Source: Symbiodinium natans
Taxonomy: Eukaryota > Sar > Dinophyceae > Suessiales > Symbiodiniaceae
Direction: 5' to 3'
Assembly: GCA_905221605.1 (NCBI GenBank)
Contig: CAJNDS010001557.1
Span: 588,501-652,500 of the forward strand
DNA: 64,000 nucleotides
The notes under the pieces are model-generated. The model searched no databases. It saw only the letters and a program-made list of their open reading frames with translations, and was not told where the DNA came from. This document shows, piece by piece, positions 1-10,456 of this stretch. How positions within the stretch are numbered: the stretch's first letter is position 1; each line of letters opens with the position of its first letter. The position numbers were made by a program, and so were the translations under genes.

Positions 1-1160
1 GGCAAGACTCCTGGCTTCCCGTTCTGCCCTTTCTCGTGCTGATGGGCTGCACGATTGGCCTTTTTGCGCAGGGCTGGCGTGTGTCGAGCACGCCGAGCAC
101 GCCGAGCACGGAAGCAGGGGAGATCTCCGAGGTAGAGGGCCGAAGACCCAGGATGAGCGGTGTTCCTGTGAGCGCTGCTGAGAGTCAGGAGTTCTTCACC
201 GTTTCACCAAGAGACTTGATCACAGTCTCATTCTAGCCCGGTCAGGGCCCCAGTTTCCACCACCCATTGCACGTTGGTGCATTTTTCGTGCAAAATTTCA
301 ATCAGATCCGGGGTTCACACCCCTTTATTAGCCCCAGACCTGATGCTCTTGCACAACAGTGTTCATGGCATGGAAAATTGTACAACAGTGTTCATACAGC
401 CGAGCAGCCAAAGAAAACGAGTATCAGATGGCAGTTTCCACAAGTTTGCTCGCAGGGTGACAAGGCCCGACGGGGCCCTCTCTCAGAGCCATGTGTCACA
501 GAGCAACGACGTGGGCACTGCGCGACAAGCCAAATGCAGAGGTAGTCATTCTCGGAGATCGATGTTTTATAAGTTTGAGTGTTTCGGTTCTGGAGATTTG
601 GGCATCGCTTGCTGTTTTTTCGAGGGTTTCTTGAAGTATAGGGAGTGAGGTTTAGGCGGCATTTCGGGTGGAAAGCTTATCCTAAACCCCAAGCTCGAGT
701 TGACTGTTGCGGCTGGTTTCGCTTGCGGGGTCATGGGGGAAACATCTCACGAAGGAGCTGAGCTTCTCAGACTTTCGTAGGACACGTTAATTCGGTGGCT
801 TGGCTTAAGGTCTCCAAAAAAAACAGGCGCGGCCACGAATCACAAAGCTTCGCAGCCCAACGCTCTCCGTATTGGGCTCGGGAGAAGGCCAAAGCACCAA
901 GCGCCTTCTTAAGGGCCTATATGCCCAAGCACCAAATTCCACCCAGAATTCTGCCCAAGCGTCTTTAAGTGCCTTTAAGCGCGTAAATGGACCAGTGCCC
1001 GTGTCTTCTCTTCGGAACTTTCAGAGCCCAGCGCCTGTATTCGCCTTTGAGCTTGTCGTGGTCAAATGGCCATCTTGTCGAAGTTCTTGTATGTTGAGTG
1101 CTAATTATCATGTGCAGCAGGAGTGGGAAGATGTGGGATGGAGATGCTGCTCTGAAAGTA
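1..1160. other. Unassigned unique sequence
   Basis: No gene is recognised here. Short open frames exist on the plus strand, but none has a familiar motif. A weak exon-like stretch ending near 1163 runs into heptamer-like sequence (GTTGAGGGTTTAGGG), which fits the intron-start pattern seen elsewhere in the window. It is too short to call. Confidence 0.3.
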
Positions 1161-1278
1161 CTGGTTGAGGGTTGAAGGTTGCGGGTTGAGGGTTTAGGGC
1201 TTAGGGCTTAGGGTTTAGAGTTCAGGACACAACGAATCACGTTTTGTACATCCTGGTGTGTTTCTGGTACTCCCGCAG

Positions 1279-1399
1279 TTTTTGGGTTCTGAACATGGTG
1301 ACCATGATGTTTCATCACCGCGTTGCTCCTATCTGACGAACCTGAAAGCATCGTCTGCATCACGACATCCCAAGTATCAGCAGCTGGACTTCGGCACGG
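1279..1399 (+). CDS. Candidate internal exon, unknown protein (series A)
   Basis: A 121-nt open piece lies between a CCCGCAG acceptor and a GTTTAGGG donor at 1400. It reads from phase 0 as 40 codons plus one base and contains HGDHDV and ends near QQLDFGT. The exon call rests on the clean open frame, unique sequence and splice-site fit. The protein is not recognised. Confidence 0.5.
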
Positions 1400-1659
1400 G
1401 TTTAGGGTTTAGGATTTAGGGTTGTATCCCCAAACCCTAAACCCTAAACCCTAACCCGAAACCCGAAACCCGAAACTCTGAACCCGAAACCCTGAACCCT
1501 AAACCCTAAACCCTAAACCTTACCAAGACCCTCCTTGTCCGAGCCCCCATTCTCCGAGAGAGGTCTTCGGAGGGTTGTGAGGGTTCAGAGGGTTGGTGGT
1601 TTAGGGTGTAGGGTTTTTTAGGCTTAGGGTCTTTAAGGTTTAGGGTTTCGTGTCTTTTG

Positions 1660-2037
1660 GGGTTTTGGTGTTCAGATCAACTTGCCCCCCGAATCTACAG
1701 GCCCCCCCCCCCACACCCCCCCGCATGTTTGCCCTGCGCGTGATGGGCGCTCGGGCAACGCACCCGCCGAGTGTACCAAGCCCGGCCCCGGACTGCCAGG
1801 CCCCGTGCCGGAGGGCTTCTCTTCTGCTTTCAATTTTTAGGGTTTAGGGTTTAGGGCAAGGGAGGGGGGGGTTCAAGGGGGGTAGGAACCCAAGGTTCCC
1901 TAGTGCTCCCGAATACTCCCTAAGGACCCCTAAGCTTCCCTGAAGTTGTCTAGGTACCTACCCCCCTTGAACCCCCCTTCCCTAAGAGCCCTACAAAGAG
2001 GGGCTTCTCTTTTGCTCTCAAGGCCTGAGCCCATAGA
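1660..2037. repeat. Foldback element (1857-1984) between copies of a short motif
   Basis: The segment GGGAGGGGGGGGTTC...GGGGGGTAGG near 1857-1885 pairs with CCTACCCCCCTTGAACC near 1957-1984, giving a hairpin of about 130 bp. Similar motifs (GGCTTCTCTTCTGCT and GGCTTCTCTTTTGCT) lie on either side at about 1816 and 2001. This fits a MITE-like insertion into a duplicated or locally repeated site. The rest of the stretch is C-rich with no gene recognised. Confidence 0.5.
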
Positions 2038-2587
2038 AACCCCCCCAAACCCCGAAACCCCGAAACCCCGAAACCCCAAACCCTAAGCCCTAAACCCGAA
2101 AACCCTAAACCCTAAACCCTAAACCCTAAACCCTAAACCCGAAACCCGAAACCCTAAACCCTAAACCCTAAACCCTCAATCACCTCATCCCTACCGGAGT
2201 CCACTTCGTCTTCCTTGCCGTCTAAGGCTTTTCGGGTTTCTGGGTGTTTACACGGTTTAGGGGTAGGGTTTGTAGGGTTCATAGGTTTAGGGTTTAGGGT
2301 TTAGGGTTTAGGGTTTAGGGTTGAGGGTTTAGGAGGGTTTACAAGGTGTATGGGGGTTTAGGGGGGGCTAACAGGTTTTTTCTCGGGTTTACAGGGTTTA
2401 TAGGGTGGCGTGCTAGAGCCGTTTACAGGGTTTCGTGCCAGGGCCGTTTAGAGGGGTATCGCGACAAGGTCGAGCGAAGGGTGCAGAAGAACTCAAAAGC
2501 ACGAACTCCTTTTTCGCAATCCAGACGGCGCCCCATACCTAAAACCCGCCCTGGACACCCTAAACCCTGGACCCCAAGCCTTTTCAG

Positions 2588-2666
2588 CCTCCTCAAACGT
2601 TCACCGGACCGCCTTTGGCAGCACACCGTGTTCGAGGTTGAGCCGGCGGAGCAGGTGCCAGTTGAG
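2588..2666 (+). CDS. Candidate internal exon, unknown protein (series A)
   Basis: This 79-nt piece lies between a TTTTCAG acceptor and a GTTTAGGG donor. It starts with one base of a split codon and then has 26 codons, including LLKRSPDRLWQ and EPAEQVPVE. It ends in phase 0, which matches the phase-0 start of the next candidate exon at 3009. The protein is not recognised. Confidence 0.6.
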
Positions 2667-3008
2667 GTTTAGGGTTTAGGGTTTAGGGTTTAGGGTTAGG
2701 GTTTTGGGTTTAGGAAAAGGGCTTCGGAAAGGGCTTCGAAGGTTTACGGGCTGTTCTCTGCTTGGAGTTTCGGAGCTTCGTGTTGCCATTGTGTAGAGTG
2801 GACGGCCAGAGCACGCCTGCCAGCCAGGATCCCCTTCTCACCCTTGAGCCCTAAACCCTAAACCCCCAACCCTAAACCCTAAACCCTGAACCCTGAACCC
2901 TAAACCCTAAACCGTAAACCCTAAACCCTAAACCCTAAACCCTATGCCCTATGCCCTAAACCCTAAACCCCAAACCCTGAACCCTAAACCCGAAACCCAG
3001 TATCGCAG

Positions 3009-3090
3009 GAGATGTCGTTGCCGGCGCAAGAGAGCACGGAGGCTGTCAGAAAATCAACCAGCGAGGATCCTGAGGACCCCAGGTCCAGGG
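3009..3090 (+). CDS. Candidate internal exon, unknown protein (series A)
   Basis: It begins after TATCGCAG with G as first base. It reads in phase 0 as a hydrophilic, acidic/serine-rich segment (EMSLPAQESTEAVRK) and ends before GTTTTGGGGGTTTAGGG in phase 1. A CCCTAAA array lies on the left and a TTTAGGG array on the right. The phase agrees with both neighbouring candidates. Confidence 0.6.
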
Positions 3091-3286
3091 GTTTTGGGGG
3101 TTTAGGGTTTAGGGTTTAGGGTTTAGGGTTTAGGGTTTAGGGTTTAGGGTTGAACTTCGGGAGGGCGCCCTCTCAGAACGTGCCAGGCAGTCTTGGTTTG
3201 CTGCAGCATCGTTTCAGGGGGCCTGGGGGGGGGGACTTATGTGCTTGTTGTTGCCCCTAAACTCTAAACACCAAACCCTGGGTGAG

Positions 3287-3361
3287 TCTGGCATCTTGTT
3301 GTTTGTGCCGGGAAGCTTGATGGACAAGAACGCTGGTCGGCGTTCAGCGCCCACTCGTGCG
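3287..3361 (+). CDS. Candidate internal exon, unknown protein (series A)
   Basis: This 75-nt piece has two leading bases, 24 codons and one trailing base, so it accepts the phase-1 end of the previous exon. The frame contains WHLVVCAGKLDGQERW. The donor is GTTTAGGTTTAGG at 3362. The joined run 2588-3361 keeps one open frame across two predicted introns. Confidence 0.55.
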
Positions 3362-3556
3362 GTTTAGGTTTAGGATAAAGGCTCCTAAGGCTTAGGTTTC
3401 GGATTCCGGGCCTGCATGGACAGAGACATTCCAGCAGCGTTATGTTTGGGTGCGTGAAGCGTGGAACGTGCAAGCCAAACTAGAAACCGCAACCAATAAG
3501 TTCTTCCATTGGGCCTCCTGAGTTCGCATCGTTGGAGCCGACATGCGCCCCTGCAG

Positions 3557-3642
3557 GACGTGATACGCCTCTTCCCGCGCAGTCTGCTAATTGGATCCTT
3601 CTTTGCCATTCCCTTGGGCTTTTACGACAAGGAGAGCCGGGG
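3557..3642 (+). CDS. Possible exon with hydrophobic segment
   Basis: After a CTGCAG acceptor the frame reads DVIRLFPRSLLIGSFFAIPL and continues to a GT at 3643. It looks protein-like, with a possible membrane segment. Its phase does not follow directly from the exon ending at 3361, so another exon or another splice site would be needed. Confidence 0.35.
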
Positions 3643-3696
3643 GTGGATTTGGAGACCCCACCCTAAACTCACCCTCACCCAACCCCAAGCACGACA

Positions 3697-3876
3697 CTTG
3701 CTCTCTCTCTCTCTCTCTCCTCTCCCTCTCCCTCCCCTCCCTCCCTCCCTCTCCCTCCCTCTCCCTCCCTATCCCTCCCTCTCCCTCTCCCTCCCTCTCC
3801 CTCCCTCCTCCCTCTCCCTTCCTCTCCCTCCCTCTCCCTCCCTCTCCTGCTCCCCCCCCTCCCCCTCCCTCGCCTC

Positions 3877-3953
<77 letters not shown>
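3697..3953. repeat. CT-rich microsatellite
   Basis: An interrupted CTCCCTCC tract is followed by an almost pure (CT)n run. Open frames across it on either strand encode only Leu-Ser-Pro or Arg-Glu repeats and are not genes. Confidence 0.95.
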
Positions 3954-3959
3954 AGTCTT

Positions 3960-4620
3960 GTGTATGTGGGAGCGCGAAGGCGAGGGCATCGTCCTGAGGT
4001 TTCAGAGAGCCGAAGAGCTCTCCAGATAAAGACCAAAGCGGGGGCCGCCCTGCGAGGCACAGCGCAGTGAGTGTCGCCCCTGGAGGGGGGGGAATGTCTA
4101 CATCAGGGTCACTCTTGGGGTTTACTCTTTTAAGGCGGCCCCTGATATTTCATATTCTTTGTAGGGTACTCGAAACAAGGGACCATAACTTAGAGAAGTG
4201 TGATCATCCGTGATGTCACGTAACCAGCTCGTTGAAATCGCGTTGGTGCTCGGAAAGGAAGATTCGACCAGGCGGGTGAAATTACAACCACACCGGACAG
4301 CACGCCACTGTGCCATGTTTTTGTGGGCCGGCCCAGGTGGGTCAGGGTGCACCCTACTAACCCCTATGTAGCTGGGGCAGGGGTGTTGCTTGGAGGGGAG
4401 ACCCGAACGAGAAGACTGGCTGAGTATGGCAAAGGAAACATGGGGGTGATTGGCCAACAACCTAGACGCTCAGCCCTGAATCCCTGAACCCTGAACCCGA
4501 ACCCTGTCATTTTTTTTTTTGCGAAAGGGGCCCCCGGCAAATTTAGCGCCCCACTTCGTATAGGACGCGGTTTGGAAAGTAAGATAGCATTATAATTGAC
4601 AAGAAAATGGCAGTATAGAA
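3960..4620. other. Unassigned unique sequence
   Basis: A 112-codon open frame lies on the minus strand (4460-4122), but no family is recognised. No heptamer arrays occur here apart from a short run near 4480-4505. Nothing else can be supported. Confidence 0.3.
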
Positions 4621-4621
4621 A

Positions 4622-4719
4622 TGCATGTATGTATGTATGTATGTATGTATGTATGTATGTATGTATGTATGTATGTATGTATGTATGTATGTATGTATGT
4701 ATGTATGTATGTATGTATA
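4622..4719. repeat. (ATGT)n microsatellite
   Basis: About 24 uninterrupted copies of ATGT. The minus-strand open frame across it is a Thr-Tyr-Ile-His repeat and is not a gene. Confidence 0.95.
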
Positions 4720-4814
4720 TAGGATTATACATAAATGGGCGTTGAAGAGCAGTATGGTATACGTATTAGTTTTATAGATATCTTGCAAAAAACACAGTTG
4801 TAGAAGTATCCTAT

Positions 4815-4985
4815 TCTAGTGCATTAGAGTATGGAAGTATCAGAGTATCAGAGTGTTAGAGTGTTAAAGTATTCGAGTATTAGAGTATCAGAGTTATTCG
4901 AGTTATTAGAGTATTCGAGTACTGGAGTGTCAACGTGTTAGTGTACGTAGTATCAGAGAATCATAGAATGGTAGTATTGTAGTAT
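4815..4985. repeat. Degenerate GAGTATYAGAGT minisatellite
   Basis: Loosely repeated 8-11 bp units of the type GAGTATCAGAGT and GAGTATTCGAGT run head to tail. Confidence 0.7.
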
Positions 4986-5064
4986 CCCCAGGGTACTACA
5001 CTTTTACCTGTCAGCTACTCATGGTCATCCTAACCTTGCCTGCGCGTGCTTGCGTGCTTTCTCA

Positions 5065-5168
5065 CCCCCTTAAACCCTAAACCCTAAACCCTAAACCCTA
5101 AACCCTAAACCCTAAACCCTAAACCCTAAACCCTAAACCCTAAACCCTAAACCCTAAACCCTAAACCC
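5065..5168. repeat. Pure CCCTAAA array
   Basis: About 14 perfect CCCTAAA units, directly followed by the minisatellite-bearing foldback element. Confidence 0.95.
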
Positions 5169-5169
5169 T

Positions 5170-5891
5170 CTCTTACTATGTGACCAAACGGTTTTTTTTC
5201 TGGGCCCTAAACCCTGACCCCCTTCGTGACCAAACGGTTTTTTTCCTGGGCCCCCGGGTGGAAAAAAACCATTTGGTCACGAAGGGGGTCAGGGTTTAGG
5301 GCCCAAAGGCTCGGTTTTTGATCAAAAATCCAGAAAACGAGAGCCCACCCAGAAGCGTCGATTTCAGTACTAAAAAATCGCATTTTGAACTGGGACCCGG
5401 GCCGATCCTGGGGTCCCCCTCATTTGGGGTGTTTTTGGAGGCACGGGGGCCTAAACCCTGACCCCCTTCGTGACCAAATGTTTTTTTTCCACCCCAGGGG
5501 GGCCCTAAACCCTGACCCCCTTCGTGACCAAATGGTTTTTTTCCACCCCGGGGGGCTCTAAACCCTGACCCCCTTCGTGACCAAATGGTTTTTTTCCACC
5601 CGGGGGGCTGACCCCCTTCGTGACCAAATGGTTTTTTTCCACCCGGGGGGGGCCTAAACCCTGACCCCCTTCGTGACCAAATGGTTTTTTGCCACCCGGG
5701 GGGGCCCTAAACCCTGACCCCCTTCGTGACCAAATGGTTTTTTTCCACCGGGGGGGGCCTAAACCCTGACCCCCTTCGTGACCAAATGGTTTTTTTTCCA
5801 CCCGGGGGGGCCCTAAACCCTGACCCCCTTCGTGACCAAATGGTCTTTTTCCACCCGGGGGGGCCCTGGATTTTTGACCAAAACCGAGCTT
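5170..5891. repeat. Foldback element with ~60-bp minisatellite that contains the heptamer
   Basis: Units of about 55-60 bp built from CCCTAAACCCTGACCCCC, TTCGTGACCAAATGG, a T-run and CCACCCGGGGGG are repeated about seven times between 5450 and 5865. One inverted unit lies at 5252-5303. The array is bounded by GGCTCGGTTTTTGATC (from 5308) and its inverted partner ending in CCAAAACCGAGC near 5889. The minus-strand open frame of Gly-His-Glu repeats is a by-product. Confidence 0.8.
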
Positions 5892-6100
5892 CACCGGCTT
5901 CAGGATGTCACGTTCTGTAAGAGGGAAAGTTTGCTTCCAAAAAGTTAGATTTTAAGTTTTGGGCGGACTTTTGAGCTATAAGCCTACTGAAAATGTATTG
6001 ATTGAACTTTGTATTGTCTCAATGTTATGGGTTTCTTGGGTGGGTGGGGTTTTTTTCCAACGCTTGACAAGCTGCTTGGCTAGTGAAGGCTTGGACATGA
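5892..6100. other. Unassigned AT-richer sequence
   Basis: Unique sequence between the foldback element and the next heptamer array. No gene or motif is recognised. Confidence 0.3.
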
Positions 6101-6241
6101 GATGCTGAACCCTAAACCCTAAACCCGAAACCCGAAACCCGAAACCCCCAACCCTAAACCCTAAACCCTAAATCCCATAACCCTAAAGTTGTCTGAGGGG
6201 GTGAGGATGGCTCAGCACAAAGCCAGCACCCACGTGCACAG

Positions 6242-6299
6242 GAGATGGAGAAGCTGCGGCCAGTCCTCAACAGAGATCCCAGCCCGTGGGTTCCAGCGG
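6242..6299 (+). CDS. Candidate internal exon, unknown protein (series A)
   Basis: It follows a GTGCACAG acceptor and ends before GTTTAGGGCTT. In phase 0 it reads EMEKLRPVLNRDPSPWVPA plus one base. It is bounded by CCCTAAA on the left and TTTAGGG on the right. Confidence 0.5.
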
Positions 6300-6766
6300 G
6301 TTTAGGGCTTGGGGGTTTAGGGTTTAGGGTTTAGGGTTTAGGGTTTGATGGGGTAAACCCCAAACCCTGTACCCTTAACCCTGAACCCCTTAACCCTAAA
6401 CCCTAAACCCTTGACCCTTATCCTAAACCCTTGACCCTAAACGGGACCCACCCTTGACCCTAAACCCTAAACCCTAAACCCTAAACCCTAAACCCTAAAC
6501 CCTAAACCCTAAACCCTAAACCCTAAACCCTAAACCCTAAACCCTAAACCCTAAACCCTTGACCCTAAACGGGCTTACTCGGGATTTGTTCATGGAGGTT
6601 CAGGGATGAAGGTTTTGGGGGTCGTAAGGGCATTTCCATTTAGGGGTTAGGGTTTAGGGTTTGGGGTTTAGGGTTTAGGGGTTTAGGGTTTAGGGTTTAG
6701 GGGTTTAGGGTTTAGGGTTTAGGGGTTTGGGGTTTAGGGTTTAGGGTTTCAAGCTCCCGTAAACCA

Positions 6767-6960
6767 GGGTTCCCTTGCACCCAGATTTCATTGAAAACCC
6801 TTTCAAAGCCGTGGACCTTGACACCTCAAAGCCGCCAGAAGGGCTGACAAGTGCTAAGCACAAGCACAGCCCAATTTTCCTCTGGGTTGAGGGCGCGTGT
6901 GTTTTTGGCCAAAGAGTTGATTGTGGTGGTTCCAATTTCTCACTAAGACTTCCGACCTAG
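6767..6960 (+). CDS. Unrecognised open frame
   Basis: The frame reads NPFKAVDLDTSKPPEG and later FLWVEGACVFGQRVDCGG, then stops at TAG (6958-6960). Composition is protein-like, but no family is recognised. It lies between a TTTAGGG array and the next CCCTAAA array, which is an intron-like position by the pattern in this window. Confidence 0.3.
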
Positions 6961-7627
6961 CCGCATGCTGCTTGTCTCCCCGTGTCTCCCCTCTGTCCCC
7001 CTCTGTTTATGTGGGTGGCCTTGGCCGGGTCCCTGGGCTGCTTGTCTCCACTTATTATATTTAATGTGGGTGGCCAGGTGCGCATATTGGATACCTTTGA
7101 AGCCTAGGGCTTCTTCCCGCGGGGTAAAGCCAGTTTGCGCTGTGGCCCGTGAACACGCCATTCTACCCTGAACTGATCTGAACTGTTTGGGGGTCTTCGC
7201 TGGTGTAGTTCTTGTTCAGGGTGTAGGTTTTTGGGCGTGTTCAGATGTGTCCAGTTTTTGAGTGTAGGCCTGGGGTTTGCTCGTAAAGGGCGGGGCTCGT
7301 TTGTGTAGCATGTGCCTGCCAGTTTCGGGTCTTGAAAGGAAAATTACCAACTTGGGGGTTTACGACATTAGGGGTACCTTATTGGGGTCCTTATTATCAA
7401 GGGATCCTACTAGTGCGGGTCTATATGTTACATTCGGGGTCCCTTATGATCGTAAACGCCCCATTCTCTTGAAGCCCTCAAGCAACCCCAAGAGCCGTTC
7501 TTGCATCTAAGGTATCACCGAAGAAAAATCGACCAATCACAGGAGAGCTTGAAGTGGTTGCTGAGACGCTTCCCGTGAGTTCTGTGGAAGGGCTGTTGGG
7601 GTTTTCTCAAGCCTGATGAAGTAGGAT
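6961..7627. other. Intron-like sequence with a small inverted-repeat element (7354-7462)
   Basis: Within otherwise unassigned DNA, GGGGTTTACGACATTAGGGG (from 7354) pairs with TCGTAAACGCCCC (ending about 7462). A related element is at 13091-13160. No gene is recognised. Confidence 0.45.
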
Positions 7628-7705
7628 CCCTAAACCCTAAACCCTAAACCCTAAACCCTAAACCCTAAACCCTAAACCCTAAACCCTAAACCCTAAACCC
7701 TAAAC

Positions 7706-8140
7706 CCCCGCCCAAGCCCTATGTTCACACTGCTGCTAACCTCCAAATGCTTCCGAAATCTAGGGACCTTACCAAGATCAGCTCTTCAGTTTGCTGGCCC
7801 CTCAACCCTAAACCCCAGTTCCATAGCCCCCTTCCCTAATCTTGAACCCTGACATCCTGAATGTCTGGCCTTTACGAGGCAATCTAGATAAACACAAAGG
7901 TGCTCTAGCTGCGACGGGAACAAGCGCAAGGCTAATTCTGAAAGAAGGATGAGTTGAGATGAAGATTAGGATCGTGGACAAAGAGCTCGAACATAGCAGG
8001 AAACCCAAAGAGAAGGCTCCTCTCTCGCCTGCTCATTTCGTAATATAGGGGTCGGAATACATACTAGTAATCATCCCGTATGGTCCCTTTATAGCTACGC
8101 CGTAATAGCCCCCAAAACCTTATTCTAATTATTAAGGCCC
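7706..8140. other. Unassigned unique sequence
   Basis: A short minus-strand open frame (8008-7808) shows no recognised motif. The stretch lies between two CCCTAAA arrays. Confidence 0.3.
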
Positions 8141-8264
8141 CCGCATAAACCCTAAACCCTAAACCCCAAACCCCAAACCCCAAACCCCAAACCCCAAACC
8201 CTAAACCCTAAACCCGAAACCCTAAACCCTAACCCTGAACCCCAAACCCTAAACCCTATTTCGG

Positions 8265-8760
8265 AAGGTCACATGAAAGAGGTTTCGGGTTTCGGAGACT
8301 TCTGGGGGTTTGCCAAACATATCTCACGACGTTCACTCACTAATTTCGCGCGTTCCTTGCAAATTAGTTCATTTCACTCCCTCGTTCGCTTCTCTCTCTT
8401 CGTATTTAGTTAAGGGAACAAGGGGGCCGTATAAAAAGAACTAAAATGGCCCCCAAAATGCTGTACGCAAAAGGGCTTATAATAAGTATATTCATGCGCC
8501 CTTTTACTCACTTTATGCTTTCACCTCTGGATCTAGTACAAATTGAGTCTAACCTTTAGGACGTAACTTAACCACTCACTCTCTCAGACCTTAACCTCTT
8601 CACTCTGGGCCCTTTCATCACACCCTTGCCTCACGGTCTGGTTACCATCTCCAGTTTCGAGAGCTCATGATCCTATAGTAAGAGCACCCATGACAAGAGA
8701 ATTCCTGTCCACGAACCAGCCGAAGTACTAACCAAGGATCCAGTATTAACTTCTTTCTAT
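8265..8760. other. Unassigned unique sequence
   Basis: AT-richer DNA with no long open frame and no recognised motif, directly upstream of a candidate glycine-loop exon. Confidence 0.3.
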
Positions 8761-8766
8761 CACCAG

Positions 8767-8817
8767 GAATAACGTAGTGAGTACTCTCGCCCAGGGCGGC
8801 TTTGGCTCCTTCGTGGA
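8767..8817 (+). CDS. Possible kinase glycine-loop exon
   Basis: After ATCACCAG the frame reads NNVVSTLAQGGFGSFVE, matching the GxGxFGxV nucleotide-binding loop of protein kinases only loosely (Q-G-G-F-G-S-F-V). It ends in phase 2 before GTTTGGGGTTTAGGG. The following candidates are phase-compatible, but no HRD, DFG or APE exon was found for this series, so the kinase assignment is weak. Confidence 0.4.
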
Positions 8818-9014
8818 GTTTGGGGTTTAGGGTTTAGGGTTTGGGGTTTAATTAGGGTTTAGGGTTTGGGGTTTAGGGTTTGGGGTTTAGGGTTTGGGGT
8901 TTAGGGTTTCGGGTTTCGTGGGGTTCGGAGAGGGGGCAGATGGTTGGAAGGTTAGGGCGACTGGTGGCCCGAAACCCAAAGCCTCAGCCCGAAAACCCCA
9001 AAGCTCGGCTGCCC

Positions 9015-9186
9015 TTCCTCTTCCTGGTTCTTAGTAGGGAGGGTTTAGGGTTTAGGGTTTAGGGTTTGGGGTTTGGGGTTTGGGGTTTGGGGTTTAGGGT
9101 TTAGGGTGAGGGAAAGAGGTACCCTATATATACCCTTTAAGGGATTATATAGGTTCCCTCATTCCCTACTAAGAACCAGCCTTCCT
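9015..9186. repeat. Inverted repeat around a heptamer array
   Basis: CTGGTTCTTAGTAGGGAGG at about 9023-9041 is mirrored by CCCTACTAAGAACCAG at about 9163-9179. A similar terminal motif (TTCCCTCATTCCC...TAAGAACCA) recurs near 16384-16410, which suggests a dispersed small element. Confidence 0.55.
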
Positions 9187-9189
9187 CAG

Positions 9190-9241
9190 CTCCCAAGGAT
9201 TTGTGACAGTGGCCGTGATTATCATGTTTGCTCCCTGCCCA
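9190..9241 (+). CDS. Possible exon (kinase-like N-lobe strand)
   Basis: It takes the phase-2 end of the 8767-8817 piece, then reads SQGFVTVAVIIMFAPCP to a GTGGGG donor. VAVIIM could correspond to the VAVK strand, but the lysine is replaced, so this is tentative. Confidence 0.3.
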
Positions 9242-9366
9242 GTGGGGGGTCGAATGTCTTCGGTGAATTGTTAGGGGCTAGGGGTGCTCAAGGGTCTGGG
9301 GGTTTCAGGGTTTAGGGTTTAGGGTTTGCTGTAATTGTTTCTTTTGGGTCGTTTTGGGTCTTGGAG

Positions 9367-9440
9367 GAAGTTCGGCACCAACACCGGCCCAACACAGCTC
9401 CCCCAGCCCCCAGCCGTTTCTCAGTCGGACTTGGGTTCAT
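9367..9440 (+). CDS. Possible exon, series A
   Basis: Phase 0 after CTTGGAG. It reads EVRHQHRPNTAPPAPSRF and ends in phase 2 before GTTTCAGGG. It is phase-compatible with the piece ending at 9241. The protein is unknown. Confidence 0.35.
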
Positions 9441-9689
9441 GTTTCAGGGTTTTAGGGTTTGGGGTTTAGGGTTCAGGTTTAGGGTTGAAAAACTCTAAAA
9501 CCCTAAAACCCTAAAACCCTAAAACCCTAAAACCCTAAAACCCCCAACCCTAATTTTGACCCCAAACAGGATTCCTTTATCATCGGGACCCCAATAAGGT
9601 ACCCCAAATTTCGGAAACCCTAAACCCTAAACCCTAAACCCTAAACCCTGAACCCTAAACACTAAACCCCAAACCCTAAAACCTAAAAG

Positions 9690-9798
9690 GTATGGGGTTC
9701 GTCCCAAAACCCTTCTGTCGCGCTAAGGGGCTGAGCCTGTTATCGCCACTGAGTCGCGATGTCTCGACCGGCTTCATAGTGTACATGGCACTCTGGCG
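9690..9798 (+). CDS. Candidate exon, unknown protein
   Basis: An open frame with VPKPFCRAKGLSLLSPL and DVSTGFIVYMALW lies between a CCCTAAA array and GTTTGGTTTAGGG. The coding look is good. The acceptor could be at 9689 or at an internal AG near 9751, which changes the entry phase. Confidence 0.45.
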
Positions 9799-9959
9799 GT
9801 TTGGTTTAGGGTTTAGGGTTTAGGGTTTAGGGTTTAGGGTTTAGGGTTTAGGGTTTAGGGTTTAGGGTTTAGGGTTTAGGGTTTAGGGTTAGGGTTTCGG
9901 GTTTGGGGTTTAGGGTTTAGGGTTTAGGGTTTGGGGTTCCGGTTTGGGGTTTAGGGCTT

Positions 9960-10140
9960 GGGTGTTTTCTTTCAACAGACTTTGTGTTTATTTTGTTTTT
10001 TCTAAGGTTTTCGTGAGCTTGAAAGGGAAGAAGGGGGACTTCAAGTGACTCCTGACGGCACCCTCGAGGCTCTAGATACCTAGGCGCTCCTCAACAAGAA
10101 TTTGTTTAGTGGTTCGCAGATGCGCTTGTTTCCCAGTTTA
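9960..10140 (+). other. Possible terminal exon region
   Basis: Two overlapping readings end in stop codons: one includes VFVSLKGKKGDFK then TGA, the other LQVTPDGTLEALDT then TAG. Either could be a last exon of the preceding series. The sequence does not decide between them. Confidence 0.25.
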
Positions 10141-10389
10141 GGGTTGGTTTAGGGTTTAGGGTGAAACCCGAACCCCAAACCCTGGACACGACACCCCAAA
10201 CCCTCAACTTTAAACCCTCAACCCTAAAGACAGAGTTGGTGTCTCCCGGAAGCAAAACCCTAAACCCTGCACCCCAAAGCCTAAACCCTAAAATCTGAAC
10301 CCCAAACCCCAAACCCCAAACCCTACCCAAGCCCCAAACCCTACCCAAGCCCCAAACCCCAAACCCTCAACCCTTAACCCTAAACACAG

Positions 10390-10456
10390 AGTTCGGGGCG
10401 TCCGAGTTTTTGGGTTGCCGGCTTTGCTTGTGGAGGGCGCGGGGCAGCTTCAAGGG
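10390..10456 (+). CDS. Candidate exon, unknown protein
   Basis: It lies between TAAACACAG and a GTTTGGGGTTTAGGG donor. All three frames are open, so the frame is not decided. The boundaries fit the array pattern. Confidence 0.35.

Noticed and set aside
4364-4788. Thr-Tyr-Ile-His repeat proteins
   Set aside because: Translations of the (ATGT)n microsatellite.
5450-5870. Regularly spaced repeats considered as a CRISPR array
   Set aside because: There are no constant-length unique spacers and no cas genes; the genome is eukaryotic. It is a minisatellite.
5505-5894. 129-codon minus-strand frame with Gly-His-Glu-Gly repeats
   Set aside because: It is a translation of the ~60-bp minisatellite.
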